The notes: a model not told the origin generated them from the letters alone. 64,000 nt of DNA from Shinella sp. WSJ-2 (GCF_003432075.1 NZ_QWBU01000004.1:248001-312000); one strand, 5' to 3'; shown: positions 1-9,336, counted from the stretch's first letter. Translations and numbers: made by a program.

Positions 1-1032
1 GCGATGGCGCGCACCGAGAGACGAATCCAGCTCGCCGCCCCGATCGGCGGAAGGTCCGAGCGCGGTGTAGAGCACGACGCTCTCCCCGCCCTCCAAGACC
101 CGGAGGCCCGCTTCGATGGCGGCCGCGATCGTCGCGGCATTGTCCGGGCTCGACAGGGCGACCGCATCCAGCGTCACGCCGGCAAAACCATGGGCAAGCG
201 CATGGCGGATCTGCCGTTCGGTCGTCGACGACACGCTGCCGGAGACGACGGCGATACGGTCGGCCGGTCCGGCATCGGCAAAGACCGGCTTGCCGCCGAT
301 CAACCCCGCCTGCCGCCAGGCGGGGATCAGGGCATATTCGACGCCCGAGGAGCCGCAGACGAAGAGGCTTTCCGCGCGCAGCCGGTTCCAGAGCAAGCCA
401 CCCGCCGCTGCCTGCGTCGGCGCATCGAGCACATCGAGCAGCAGGATATCGGCAGCCTCCGGCTCAGGCGTGCCCAGCAGCGCGACATTGTCCACCAGTG
501 CCGACGAAAGCGTCGTCTGACGTGCGAGGTGCAGCAGCACATTCGCCTCGTCCATCGGCGTGACCGGATGGCGCGACATGACGGGGTGACGGTCGATGCG
601 GTAGTTGCGGCCCTGATAGGCGGCGAAGAGTTCACCGAATGCCGTGTAGCGACGGATTTGCGGCGCACCGACGATGAGCGGCACCGTTGCCTCGCCGAAG
701 ACCGCGCGGCCGATCTCGATGGCCCGGCCGATATTACCGACATCCGGCGCGGAATCGAAGGTCGAGCAGACCTTGTAGTGGCAGAGTTCCGCATCCAGCG
801 TCTTCAGCCAGCCGAAGGCTTCGCTGAGATGCACATCCATCCAGTCGGGCGTTTCGCTGCGGCTGGTGCCCGCCAGCCCATAGGCGCGGGCACCGGAGAA
901 GCGCGACAGCAGGTCCGCATCCGGTCGTTTCAGGAAAAGCACGGTCTCGACGCCGTTCGAGGCCAGCGCCTCCATGACATCGGTCGAACCGGTGAAATCG
1001 TCGCCATAGTAGCTGATCAGAGGACGCGTCAT
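1..1032 (-). CDS. oiaK: 3-oxo-isoapionate kinase, four-carbon acid sugar kinase family (3' end outside window)
   Basis: The protein opens MTRPLISYYGDDFTGSTD, the N-terminal signature of the DUF1537 four-carbon acid sugar kinases. About 344 codons are visible and the frame is still open at the left edge; family members run to roughly 420 residues, so the C-terminal part is missing. The start ATG lies 3 bases after the stop of the RuBisCO-like gene, so the two are cotranscribed. In the D-apionate pathway described for rhizobia a kinase of this family (OiaK) makes 3-oxo-isoapionate 4-phosphate, the substrate of the RuBisCO-like decarboxylase. Family membership is seen directly. The substrate is inferred from the neighbours oiaX, apdH, apnL and apsD; other members act on L-threonate, D-erythronate or 3-dehydrotetronate. 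Confidence 0.85.
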   Translation of the reverse strand, partial: MTRPLISYYGDDFTGSTDVMEALASNGVETVLFLKRPDADLLSRFSGARAYGLAGTSRSETPDWMDVHLSEAFGWLKTLDAELCHYKVCSTFDSAPDVGNIGRAIEIGRAVFGEATVPLIVGAPQIRRYTAFGELFAAYQGRNYRIDRHPVMSRHPVTPMDEANVLLHLARQTTLSSALVDNVALLGTPEPEAADILLLDVLDAPTQAAAGGLLWNRLRAESLFVCGSSGVEYALIPAWRQAGLIGGKPVFADAGPADRIAVVSGSVSSTTERQIRHALAHGFAGVTLDAVALSSPDNAATIAAAIEAGLRVLEGGESVVLYTALGPSADRGGELDSSLGARHR

Positions 1033-1035
1033 GTC

Positions 1036-2292
1036 TCAGGCCGCCTTGCCGTCGGCAAATTTTTCGATGGATTGTGCAAGTTCGGGATGGTCCTTTGCGT
1101 AGATCGCGAGCGGCACGCCTGAAGCCGCCGCCTCCCAGGCCTGCTTCACCGCCTTCACCCCTGCCCCCGGCCCGCCCGGATGGCTGACGATGCCGCCGCC
1201 GCAGAGATAGAGCAGCTCCGTCGAGCCGCCCGTCGCCGCGATCGTATCGGGTGCCTGCCCACCCCACTGGCCGGAACCGATGACCGGAAGCGCCACATCC
1301 TTCTGCGAAAACAGCGGCGTCGTCACCGCCTTGTAGGAGCGCACGAAACTCTCGTCCGGCTCCCAGTATTTCACGCGGATGCCGTTGATCTGGAACTGAT
1401 CGACGCCGAGCAGGCGCCAGAACTGTTGCCAGACCGAGAATTCGAAGCCGAGGCCGGCATGGCGGGTGAGGATATCCCAGCCGTTGCGGTGAGCATGCAG
1501 CACGAGGCCGGAGCGTTTGCGCAAGAAGGCGAGGCCACCGAAACCGATCGAGTTGATGTTGACGACGGCGCAATTGCCTCCGGCCTGCAGCACCATGTCG
1601 TGGTTGCGCATCATCTCGTCCGGATCGGCATGGCTGATGCCAAAGGCATACATGACCTTCTTGCCGGTCTTCTGCTCTTGATCGAGGATTTTCGGCATGA
1701 TCGCCGCGACGCGATCCTTCAACGACGAATAGGCCGGGCTCATCAACTTCTCGTCGTCCTTGATGAAATCGACGCCGGCGTCGATGAGTTCACCGACCAT
1801 CTCGGCCGTTTCATGCGGCCGCAGGCCGAGCGCCGGCTTGACGATCGTGCCGATGATCGGCCGGTCCTTGACACCCGTCAGCGCAAAACTGCCGGAGACG
1901 CCGAACTGCGGGCCGAGATGGGCGGCGGCAAATTCCGGCGGCAGCTTCATGTCAACGATGCGGATGCCCGTCATGCCCTTGATAGAAAAGACGCCGCCGA
2001 CCGTGATGGTCATCAGTGCGGAGAGATCGGTGCCCACGGCATCCAGCGGAAAATCGATATCGACATCCGCCCGGTTGAACGTGACGGCATCGCCCGCCTC
2101 ATCGGGGAAGGAGGCGCGGTCCGTCGGTGGCAGCGGGCGGATGGCAACGACGCGGGCGGCGACGCGCGCCTTTAGCTCCTCCGTCTCGCCCGGCAGCGCC
2201 ACGAAGGTCCCGGTCGACTGGTCGCTGGCGATCTTCATCGCCATTTTGTCCACCGAGCCCGGCGTCTCTATCCGATAGGTCAGACGGATCAC
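1036..2292 (-). CDS. oiaX: RuBisCO-like protein, 3-oxo-isoapionate-4-phosphate decarboxylase
   Basis: A 418-residue RuBisCO large-subunit homologue. The GTG start at 2292 is chosen because GGGAGGAG precedes it by 5 bases; longer readings lack a ribosome site. Residues 148-156 (GTIVKPALG) match the first active-site lysine motif, with K152 kept and the next lysine replaced by Ala. Residues 175-182 (DFIKDDEK) keep the carbamylated Lys178 and the metal ligands Asp180 and Glu181. HAHR at 266-269 corresponds to the HIHR of RuBisCO. Around 337-344 (VIGSGQWG) there is no loop-6 lysine, so CO2 fixation is not expected. Position upstream of oiaK in an apiose locus points to decarboxylation of 3-oxo-isoapionate 4-phosphate to L-erythrulose 1-phosphate. 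The alternative is the transcarboxylase/hydrolase relative OiaT; the eryH and eryI genes nearby favour OiaX. Confidence 0.85.
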   Translation of the reverse strand: MIRLTYRIETPGSVDKMAMKIASDQSTGTFVALPGETEELKARVAARVVAIRPLPPTDRASFPDEAGDAVTFNRADVDIDFPLDAVGTDLSALMTITVGGVFSIKGMTGIRIVDMKLPPEFAAAHLGPQFGVSGSFALTGVKDRPIIGTIVKPALGLRPHETAEMVGELIDAGVDFIKDDEKLMSPAYSSLKDRVAAIMPKILDQEQKTGKKVMYAFGISHADPDEMMRNHDMVLQAGGNCAVVNINSIGFGGLAFLRKRSGLVLHAHRNGWDILTRHAGLGFEFSVWQQFWRLLGVDQFQINGIRVKYWEPDESFVRSYKAVTTPLFSQKDVALPVIGSGQWGGQAPDTIAATGGSTELLYLCGGGIVSHPGGPGAGVKAVKQAWEAAASGVPLAIYAKDHPELAQSIEKFADGKAA

Positions 2293-2338
2293 GTTTTCTC
2301 CTCCCGCAGTCATGCCATGGCGCTTGTTAAGGCCCCAC

Positions 2339-2355
2339 AACTGGTATAATGAGTA
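2339..2355. promoter_or_regulatory. Probable GntR/FadR-type operator before oiaX
   Basis: The sequence AACTGGTATAATGAGTA lies between the divergent oiaX and GntR regulator genes. It nearly repeats AACTGGTATAACAAGTC upstream of apdH at 11361 (14 of 17 positions) and fits the TNGTNNNACNA consensus of the FadR subfamily except for one base. It also contains TATAAT (2345-2350), a possible -10 element for the rightward regulator gene, with TTGTTA at 2324-2329 as a weakly spaced -35. Binding is inferred, not shown. Confidence 0.6.
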
Positions 2356-2442
2356 TTTATGTTATTGCAAGTCGATTGCCGCGAAAGCTGTTGCGGCGAA
2401 GGAACTTGGTGCATATTCAAACCTGTCGAAACCAGGTGACTC

Positions 2443-3159
2443 ATGAACGTCGTTTCCGAACCGATCGTCCGCAAAAAACTCTCCGACGAAGTCTTCGCGC
2501 GGCTGAAGGCCATGATCGAGACCGGCGAGCTGAAAGCCGGCGACGACATGCCCTCCGAGCGCGAACTGATGGAGCGCTACGGCGTCGGCCGTCCGGCGAT
2601 CCGCGAGGCCATGCAGGCGCTTGCCGGCAAGGGTCTCGTCGAGATTTCGCAGGGCGAGCGCGCCAAGGTGTTGCGCATCACCGCCGAATCCATCATCCGC
2701 CAGGTGGATCTGCCGGCCAAGATGATGCTGTCCGGCTCCTCCGATTCCCTTGAACACCTGAAGAGCGCCCGCATCTTCTTCGAACGTGGCATGGTCCGCG
2801 AGGCCGCCACCAGGGCGACGCCCGAGCATATCGCCGAACTGCGCGCCCTCGTCGACAAGCAGAAGGCCAGCCTCGGCGACGCCGACGCCTTCATCGATGC
2901 CGACATGGAGTTCCACCAGTGCATTGCCCAGATCTCGGGTAATCCGATCTTCGTGGCCGTCAGCCGGGCGATGCTCGGTTGGCTGAAGTCCTATCATACC
3001 GAAATGCTCATCTGGACCGGCCGCGAGAACTTCACGCTCGCCGAGCACGAGGAAATCATCCGCGCCATCGAGAAGGGCAATGCGGACCTTGCCGAAAAGG
3101 CGATGATCAAGCATCTCGAACGCTCCCGCGCGCTCTATGCCCTCAAGGGGCAGAAGTAA
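2443..3159 (+). CDS. GntR-family (FadR/FCD subfamily) regulator of the apiose genes
   Basis: A 238-residue regulator with an N-terminal winged helix (about residues 8-72, containing MPSERELMERYGVGRPAIRE) and an all-helical FCD effector domain from about residue 95. The FCD metal-site residues are recognisable: Asp and His in DADMEFH, and later His in EHEE and KHLE. It is divergent from oiaX and convergent with apnL, whose stop lies 4 bases beyond. It probably represses the apiose genes in the absence of a pathway intermediate, through the paired sites at 2339 and 11361. The effector is unknown; apionate or a later sugar acid would be a reasonable guess. There is no strong Shine-Dalgarno before the ATG. 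Confidence 0.85.
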   Translation: MNVVSEPIVRKKLSDEVFARLKAMIETGELKAGDDMPSERELMERYGVGRPAIREAMQALAGKGLVEISQGERAKVLRITAESIIRQVDLPAKMMLSGSSDSLEHLKSARIFFERGMVREAATRATPEHIAELRALVDKQKASLGDADAFIDADMEFHQCIAQISGNPIFVAVSRAMLGWLKSYHTEMLIWTGRENFTLAEHEEIIRAIEKGNADLAEKAMIKHLERSRALYALKGQK

Positions 3160-3162
3160 GGG

Positions 3163-5025
3163 TCAGAGCACGATCTCGATGCAGCCATAGGGCGGCAGGG
3201 AAACCTGTCCGGCCACGGGCAACGCGTCTTCGCCAATCAGCGTCACCGCACGCGGTGTCGACGGCAGGATCACCGTCTGCACCTCCGGCGTGATGTTTGC
3301 CAAAAGCAGGCATTCCTCCGACGCGAGACCAAGCACCGCATCCGGCCGCGACGTCTCGACGGCGTGAACCGCCTGCCCCGTCAAAGCGCCAAGGCGGGCC
3401 AGGACACGCGCGAGCGGCCGCAATTTCCCCTGCGCCACCGCCTCGCCTTCGCCGGCAACCAGCCCGAACGAACCGGCCAGCGTCGAAAGCGTCAGGACCT
3501 CAAGCCCCGTTGTTGCGACCGTCGTAGCATAGGCAAGCGTCCAGGCCGCGCCGAACTGGCCATTGTGCCTGGCATCGACATTCGCCATCGGAATGCGGCA
3601 ACCGGAGGGATTGTCCTTCGTCGAACTGCCATAGGGGTTCTGCCGCATGGGGATTGTCGACGGGCCGATGCGATAGGGCTTTTCGCCATAGATTGCGCGG
3701 GTGGAACTGACGACGAAACGCAGCGCCTCGAAGGTCTGCATGACCGAAAGATCGTCGGCCGCATGCACAATCGGGTTCGTGCAATGGCTGACATAGTCGA
3801 TAAGGTCGCCGGGCACACGCTTGCGGTTGAGCTCGGTAAAATAGCTCATCATACCGCCACCGAGGCGCACCCTCGGAAAGACAGCGCGTGCTGCTGCATA
3901 GACATCCGCAAGCGGCGGGCAGTCGGGCCAGACGCTGCCCGGCGGCGTCGACTGGCGATCGACCGCAGGGCAGACGAACAGCGTGTCGAGCACCAGCCCG
4001 GCCTTTCGCACGAGCGCGGCAAGCTCGGCCATCTCCGCGTTCAACGGGGCCTTACAGGGCACTGCAACCTCGAGCGTCACCTTGAGGCCGGAGCGTTCGG
4101 CAAGCTCGGCATAGCCTTTCAGAGCCGGCAAACCATGGCCAGCACCGGGATCGAAATGCGCGATGAGGTGTCGTGCGCCGATGGCCTGAAGGATTCCGAG
4201 CGCTGCCCGTTCCTGCCCCAAGCATTCCGGACGCAGGCCGACGCCGATCTCGGGAAAACGCTGCTTCGTCGGCGTCAGGTGCAGCGCGATGGCACCCGAT
4301 GCACCGGCAGCCGGAACCGCATCGGCGGCGGCTTTGATTGCGACCACGACCTTCTGGCTGAAGGGTTCATCCTTCGGAACGCTATAAGGCCAGGGCAGCG
4401 CCAGCGGGCGCACATAGGTCTTGTAGGAGCCATCGGTCCAGTTGCGCTGGTCTTCCATCTCAAAGATATCGCCGACGAATTCCGTCACCGCCGAAATGCC
4501 CGGCGCCACCTGATGGGTGATCGCGGAAATCTCCTTGAACGGCTGCCAGGGCTCGATCTGGTCGGGCCAGTGCGCATGCTCGACACCGCCATCGCCGTGA
4601 CAGACTGTAACGGGCTGTCCTGCGACACCGATAACGGGATGCAACACCACGAAGCCCGCCCGCGCCGTCTCGAAATCTGCATCGCTGACGCAGTCGGCGG
4701 AGAAGGTGACAGTCTTTTCCGTGCCTGTAATCGTGATGGCGCAATCGAGATGGGCGCCGGACGGCGCGGTGAAACGAGCCTTGTAGGAAACGGAAAAGCC
4801 CGGCCCTGCTGCCCCGATCTGAAGATCGGCAATCTCGGCGCCGCAGGTACCCCAGTCCTTGTCCCGCACGAGGAACGCCACCGCGCGCAGCACCTCATGC
4901 CCGCGAAAGCGCAGGGTGCGCAGATTGCCGTCTTGAAGCGTCACACTCAGATCACCGGCGACGAGCGTGCGGCTTTCGGGCTCGCGCTCGTTTGTACCGT
5001 ACAGCCTGAGCAAGTCGCCGTTCAT
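3163..5025 (-). CDS. apnL: D-apionolactonase
   Basis: A 620-residue protein with no signal peptide and no membrane segments. Its length and its place directly behind apsD match D-apionate lactonase (ApnL), which opens the D-apionolactone made by D-apiose dehydrogenase. The ATG at 5025 overlaps the apsD stop by 4 bases, which implies translational coupling. I cannot point to a well-known catalytic motif, so the call rests on length, overall character and gene order. It is the last gene of the leftward unit that starts at apdH, and it ends 4 bases from the end of the convergent regulator gene with no clear terminator between them. Confidence 0.8.
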   Translation of the reverse strand: MNGDLLRLYGTNEREPESRTLVAGDLSVTLQDGNLRTLRFRGHEVLRAVAFLVRDKDWGTCGAEIADLQIGAAGPGFSVSYKARFTAPSGAHLDCAITITGTEKTVTFSADCVSDADFETARAGFVVLHPVIGVAGQPVTVCHGDGGVEHAHWPDQIEPWQPFKEISAITHQVAPGISAVTEFVGDIFEMEDQRNWTDGSYKTYVRPLALPWPYSVPKDEPFSQKVVVAIKAAADAVPAAGASGAIALHLTPTKQRFPEIGVGLRPECLGQERAALGILQAIGARHLIAHFDPGAGHGLPALKGYAELAERSGLKVTLEVAVPCKAPLNAEMAELAALVRKAGLVLDTLFVCPAVDRQSTPPGSVWPDCPPLADVYAAARAVFPRVRLGGGMMSYFTELNRKRVPGDLIDYVSHCTNPIVHAADDLSVMQTFEALRFVVSSTRAIYGEKPYRIGPSTIPMRQNPYGSSTKDNPSGCRIPMANVDARHNGQFGAAWTLAYATTVATTGLEVLTLSTLAGSFGLVAGEGEAVAQGKLRPLARVLARLGALTGQAVHAVETSRPDAVLGLASEECLLLANITPEVQTVILPSTPRAVTLIGEDALPVAGQVSLPPYGCIEIVL

Positions 5026-6056
5026 GCCAGCAGATCCGCAATCACGATGGTCTCGCCGCGCTCCGCGCTCAAATAAGCGGCCTCGACGAGGGCGAAGGTC
5101 TTCAGGTTGTCGTGGCCGGACGTATCCGGCTCGCGGCCTTCCGCCAGCCGTTCCGCCCAGTGTTTCTGGATGAGCGCGACACTTTCCTGAATGTTGTGCC
5201 AGGGCCGCGACGCCCAGGGCAGCAGGTTCGGCGCGACCACGCTTTGTACCGTGCCTTCTGGACCATGAACCGTCAGCTTGTAATCCTTGCCCAGGCGCAG
5301 CGTGCCCCTGGTGCCATCGATTTCGACGAAGGTTTCCGGGAACGGCTCTTCCGGCAGTTTCGTCGCATAGCTGACATCGACGATCGAGGTGATGCCATTG
5401 TCATGGTCGAGCAGCATGGTCGCGACATCCTCGCCGGCGATCTCAGGATTGACGCGGCGCGTGCGGGCGGTCATGCGGCTGGCATCGCCGAAGAGGAAGC
5501 GGGCGATGTCGAGCGAATGGATGCCGAGGTCTTCGATGATGAAGCGCTTGCCCTGGGCAAGATAAGGCTGGCCGGAGAAGACATCGAAGCCAGAGCGGAA
5601 GGAGACGCGTCCCCAGAAGGGTTCACCGATTACGCCACTGTCCAGCACCGCCTTGACGGCGAGGATCGGGGTCTGCCAGCGGAAATTCTCATGGATCATC
5701 AGCGGGATGCCGGCGGCATCGGCAGCGGCGACCATGGCCTTGGCATCCGCCAGCGTCGGCGCGAAGGGCTTCTGGCAGATCGCCGGCACCTTGTGGCTGG
5801 CGGCAAGCTCGACCAACGCGCGGTGGCTGCCGACGGTCGTTGCAATATCGACGAAGTCGAAGCCGCCATCGGCGAACATGTCCTCCGCCGACTGGTAGCG
5901 CCTCTCAATGCCGAACTGGTCGCCGACAATGCGCAGGCGCTCGGGATCACGGTCGCAGATCGCGACGATCTCCACGTCATCGAGATCCTGCCAGCCATGC
6001 ATCTGGTTGACGGCGAAGAAGCCGCAGCCGATCAGCGCACCCTTGGTCTTCGTCAT
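5022..6056 (-). CDS. apsD: D-apiose dehydrogenase, Gfo/Idh/MocA family
   Basis: A 344-residue NAD(P)-dependent sugar dehydrogenase. Residues 1-35 form the Rossmann nucleotide-binding start (MTKTKGALIGCGFFAVNQMH), followed by CDRDPERL at the end of the second strand. The family EKP motif appears as QKPFAPT near residue 97. The C-terminal half is the usual open-sheet substrate domain. It sits between the ABC permease gene (2-base gap) and apnL (4-base overlap). In the known D-apiose pathway this enzyme oxidises D-apiose to D-apionolactone, the substrate of ApnL. The family is broad, so the specific substrate depends on context, which here is strong. Confidence 0.85.
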   Translation of the reverse strand: MTKTKGALIGCGFFAVNQMHGWQDLDDVEIVAICDRDPERLRIVGDQFGIERRYQSAEDMFADGGFDFVDIATTVGSHRALVELAASHKVPAICQKPFAPTLADAKAMVAAADAAGIPLMIHENFRWQTPILAVKAVLDSGVIGEPFWGRVSFRSGFDVFSGQPYLAQGKRFIIEDLGIHSLDIARFLFGDASRMTARTRRVNPEIAGEDVATMLLDHDNGITSIVDVSYATKLPEEPFPETFVEIDGTRGTLRLGKDYKLTVHGPEGTVQSVVAPNLLPWASRPWHNIQESVALIQKHWAERLAEGREPDTSGHDNLKTFALVEAAYLSAERGETIVIADLLA

Positions 6057-6058
6057 GC

Positions 6059-7129
6059 TCAGCCTGCCTTTGCCATCTGCATCAGGGTGACGCGCTGCTG
6101 CAGGCGGCGCTGCGCCTGGTCGACCACCACGGCCACGATGATCACGAGCCCCTTGATCACCATCTGCCAGAAGGAACTGACCCCCATCATCACAAGTCCG
6201 TCCGAGAGAATCCCGATCACGAAGGCGCCGATGATCGTGCCGCCGATCGTGCCGCGCCCGCCTGACATGGATGTACCACCGAGAACCGCCGCCGCAATGG
6301 CATTCAGTTCGAGATTCGTGCCGGTCGCCGGATGCGAGGCCATCAGTTCCGAGGAGATGACAAGGCCGACGATGGCCGCGCAGAAACCGGAGAACATGTA
6401 GACGAACATCTTCACGCGGTTAACGCGGATGCCGGACATGCGCGACGCGCGCTCATTGCCGCCGACGGCGAAGATATGCCGGCCGAGCGGCACGAAGCGG
6501 GCGAAATAGGCCGCCCCCAGCGCCACGACGATGAGGATCCACACGGAAACCGGAAGCCCGAGGATGGAGCCCGAGCCGAGATAGGCAAAGCCCTGGTTGC
6601 CGAGGTCTTCGCGTCCCGTCAGATTGGGCAGCGTCTGGCCGTCGGAATAAAGCAGCGCCATGCCGCGCGCTACGTAGAGCGTGCCGAGCGTCGCGATGAA
6701 GGGCGCGACGTTGAGGCGGGTGATAAGCAGGCCGTTAACCGCACCAATGACGATACCGACAATGGCAACGATAACAGCCACCTCGACCACGTTGAAATAG
6801 ACGGTATAGCCGAGCGGCAGCGCCACGCCATACATGATGAGGCCGCCGGCGATCATACCGCAGAGGCCGACGATGGAGCCGACCGACAGATCGATGCCGC
6901 CGGTGATGATGACGAAGGTCATGCCGATGGCAAGGAAGGCGTTCTGCGTCGCATGCTTCGACATCAGGATCATGTTGGCGGTCGATAGAAAGTTCGGCGC
7001 GAAGATCGAGAAGAAGATGATGACCGCGAAGAGCGCGATGAAGGTGCGGAGCTTCATGAGCGTCAGCAGGGCGGCGCCAGTGGAGAGGTGGTTGCCGGTG
7101 GCGGCAGTTTGCGTTGCTGTCGTCATCAC
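6059..7129 (-). CDS. Ribose-type ABC transporter permease (apiose)
   Basis: A 356-residue inner-membrane permease of the RbsC/BPD_transp_2 family. About ten hydrophobic segments are visible, the first near residues 30-52 (FIALFAVIIFFSIFAPNFLS). The family motif ITGGIDLSVGSIVGL is near residue 80, and GGTSMSGGRGTIGGT is in the C-terminal half. The start overlaps the ATPase stop (ATGA). With the ATPase, DUF2291 protein and binding protein it forms one importer, expected to carry D-apiose or a related branched sugar. Confidence 0.9.
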   Translation of the reverse strand: MMTTATQTAATGNHLSTGAALLTLMKLRTFIALFAVIIFFSIFAPNFLSTANMILMSKHATQNAFLAIGMTFVIITGGIDLSVGSIVGLCGMIAGGLIMYGVALPLGYTVYFNVVEVAVIVAIVGIVIGAVNGLLITRLNVAPFIATLGTLYVARGMALLYSDGQTLPNLTGREDLGNQGFAYLGSGSILGLPVSVWILIVVALGAAYFARFVPLGRHIFAVGGNERASRMSGIRVNRVKMFVYMFSGFCAAIVGLVISSELMASHPATGTNLELNAIAAAVLGGTSMSGGRGTIGGTIIGAFVIGILSDGLVMMGVSSFWQMVIKGLVIIVAVVVDQAQRRLQQRVTLMQMAKAG

Positions 7130-8670
7130 GCATGCATCCTTTTGGTTTTATGTCCCTCTGCGGAGGCCGAAATCACCATGTCCTCGGTAGCGTCCTTGCG
7201 GTCGACCACCATCACCAGCCGGCCATTGCTCATGACGGCGATGCGGTCTGAGAGCGCCATGACCTCTTCGAGGTCTGAGGTTGAGAACAAGATCGCCAGC
7301 CCCTCGCCCGCCAGCCGCCGCATAGTGCGGAAAACATCCGCCTTGGCGCCGACATCGATGCCGCGGCTCGGCTCATCCATCAGCAGAACCTTCGGCCCGG
7401 TCATCAGCGCCTTGCCGATCACGACCTTCTGCTGGTTGCCGCCGGACATGGAGGTGACGTCGAGGTCGGGGTTCATCGCCTTGATCGAGAGGTTGCGGAT
7501 CGCATTGGCAATCGCCTCCTTCTCCCGCTTCAGGTCGATGTGAAAACCGGCTTTCAGGAACTGGCCAAGGCTTGCCATGGAAAGATTGTCGGCAATCGAC
7601 ATGGACTGCACAAGGCCTTCGCGCTGCCGGTCCTCCGGGATCAGCGACAGGCCCTCGCGGATGCGCCGGGTCGTGTCACGCCCCTTCAGCTCCTCGCCCT
7701 CGACGAAGATTTTCCCCGTATAGTGCTCGTGGCGGCCCATGATGCACTCGAAGAGTTCGGAGCGCCCCGCACCCATCAGGCCGTAAATGCCGAGGATCTC
7801 GCCCTTGCGCACGCCGATCGAGACATGATCGACGGCATAGCCGCCCTGCGCGCGGGGCAGGCAGATATCTTCCGTGCGGAACACTTCCGCACCTGGCTCG
7901 TGCTCGACCTGCTTGGCGAAATCCTTGGCGTCCGAACCGATCATCGAGCGCACGATCCAGCGCGTGTCGATGTCCTTGACCATGGCATGGCCGGTGATCT
8001 GACCGTCCTTCAGCACGGTGATGTAATCGCCGATACGCATCAGCTCTTCCAGCCGGTGCGAGATATAGACGATGGCGACACCGCGCGCCTTGAGATCGGC
8101 GATGACGCGGAAGAGCACGTCGACTTCCGCCGCACTCAGCGCCGAAGTCGGCTCGTCCATGATGAGGATGCGCGTATCGAGCGACACGGCGCGCGCGATC
8201 TCGACGAGCTGCTGCTGGCCAATCGGCAGGTCTTCCGCGAGCGTATCGGCGGAGATGCCGGCTTCGAGGCGGTTCAGAAATTCGTTGGCCTTCTCGACCT
8301 GCGCCTTGTGGTCGATGCCGCGCAGGCCGCGCGTGATCTCGCGCGTGGCAAAGATGTTTTCGGCGACCGAGAGATTGCCGAAGAGGTTCAGCTCCTGGAA
8401 GACGATACCGATGCCGTGGCGCACCGCGTCGGCAGGGCTGTTGAGATGGATGCGCTCGCCATCCATCCAGATCTCTCCCAGGGTAGGGCGTTCCACGCCG
8501 GCGATGATGCGCATCATGGTGGACTTGCCAGCACCGTTCTCGCCGACCAGCACGTTGACCGCGCCGCGCCGAAGCTTCAGGTTCGCCTTCTTCAGCGCAA
8601 CGATGCCGGAATAGGCCTTGGTGATGTCTTTCAGTTCGAGAATGACGTCGCCGTCGTCGGTGGCGTTCAT
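7126..8670 (-). CDS. Ribose-type ABC transporter ATP-binding protein (apiose)
   Basis: A 514-residue tandem ATPase of the RbsA/MglA class. The first half has a canonical Walker A (GENGAGKST, near residue 42), a QQQLVEIARA signature-region sequence and Walker B ILIMDEPTSAL. The second half has a degenerate Walker A (GLMGAGRSE), the signature SGGNQQKVVIGKAL and VLLMDEPSRGID. This pattern is normal for carbohydrate importers of the CUT2 class. The start follows the DUF2291 gene by one base and the stop overlaps the permease start. Confidence 0.92.
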   Translation of the reverse strand: MNATDDGDVILELKDITKAYSGIVALKKANLKLRRGAVNVLVGENGAGKSTMMRIIAGVERPTLGEIWMDGERIHLNSPADAVRHGIGIVFQELNLFGNLSVAENIFATREITRGLRGIDHKAQVEKANEFLNRLEAGISADTLAEDLPIGQQQLVEIARAVSLDTRILIMDEPTSALSAAEVDVLFRVIADLKARGVAIVYISHRLEELMRIGDYITVLKDGQITGHAMVKDIDTRWIVRSMIGSDAKDFAKQVEHEPGAEVFRTEDICLPRAQGGYAVDHVSIGVRKGEILGIYGLMGAGRSELFECIMGRHEHYTGKIFVEGEELKGRDTTRRIREGLSLIPEDRQREGLVQSMSIADNLSMASLGQFLKAGFHIDLKREKEAIANAIRNLSIKAMNPDLDVTSMSGGNQQKVVIGKALMTGPKVLLMDEPSRGIDVGAKADVFRTMRRLAGEGLAILFSTSDLEEVMALSDRIAVMSNGRLVMVVDRKDATEDMVISASAEGHKTKRMHA

Positions 8671-8671
8671 G

Positions 8672-9310
8672 TCAGCCTCCGACCGTGATGGTGACGGGCA
8701 CGAAAAGCGGCAGCTGGCCCTTGGCCGGCAGCGGATAGGCGCCGAGTGCCTTGATCGTCTTGCCCGTCAGACCTTCGCGCGGCAGCTTTTCGAGCAGAAG
8801 ACCATTCACGTGAGTGTTGAACGACTTGCCATATTGCGCCCACTCGATCTGGTTCTTGAACTCGTTGAAATTCACGAATTTCAGGCTGTCGCGGATCGCC
8901 GTGCCGCGAATGGCCGGGCCGATGGCGACGCGCACGTCAGCCTTCTGATCGCCATCCACATCGACGTCGACATAGCCCGCGCGGGATTTGGTTTCCTCGC
9001 CGACGATCACGCCGTCGATTTTCGCGGCAAAAGTCCAAGGTGCATTGCCCTGCTTTTCCTTGTGTCCGTATTTTTCGGCAGCCGCATCGAGATTGCTGGT
9101 CGCAAGCGCCGAAACCTCCTGGAAGGTGCCCGCACGCTCCTGAAGAAAGGGCACGACCTTGGCATCCCAGATATCGGCAACCAGCTTATCCGGATTGAAA
9201 GCACCGGCCGCGGCCTGCTTCTGTTCGTCCTCGGTCTTGACGAATTTGCAGCCGGAAAGCGCAAGCGCGCCGGCGAGCACGAGTGTACAGGCAGCCTGAA
9301 ACCTTGGCAT
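8672..9310 (-). CDS. DUF2291 lipoprotein of the apiose ABC transporter operon
   Basis: A 212-residue DUF2291 protein. The N-terminus has a short hydrophobic stretch ending in the lipobox-like ALSGC (Cys about residue 21), so it is probably an inner-membrane lipoprotein facing the periplasm. It lies between the binding-protein and ATPase genes. DUF2291 proteins recur in CUT2-type sugar transporter operons of rhizobia, but their molecular role is not known to me. A paralogue occupies the second transporter operon (21272-21922), where it is anchored by a transmembrane segment instead of a lipid. Confidence 0.8.
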   Translation of the reverse strand: MPRFQAACTLVLAGALALSGCKFVKTEDEQKQAAAGAFNPDKLVADIWDAKVVPFLQERAGTFQEVSALATSNLDAAAEKYGHKEKQGNAPWTFAAKIDGVIVGEETKSRAGYVDVDVDGDQKADVRVAIGPAIRGTAIRDSLKFVNFNEFKNQIEWAQYGKSFNTHVNGLLLEKLPREGLTGKTIKALGAYPLPAKGQLPLFVPVTITVGG

Positions 9311-9336
9311 TCCCAGTCTCCGTCTTGAATAGAAAA

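Noticed and set aside
4-1122. Long rightward open frame opposite oiaK
   Set aside because: It is antisense to a clear DUF1537 kinase frame; its protein is rich in Arg and His and resembles no family. High GC content creates such frames opposite many genes here.
1036-2292. A functional RuBisCO large subunit
   Set aside because: The loop-6 lysine and the second lysine of KPKLG are absent, there is no small-subunit or phosphoribulokinase gene, and the neighbours are apiose genes.
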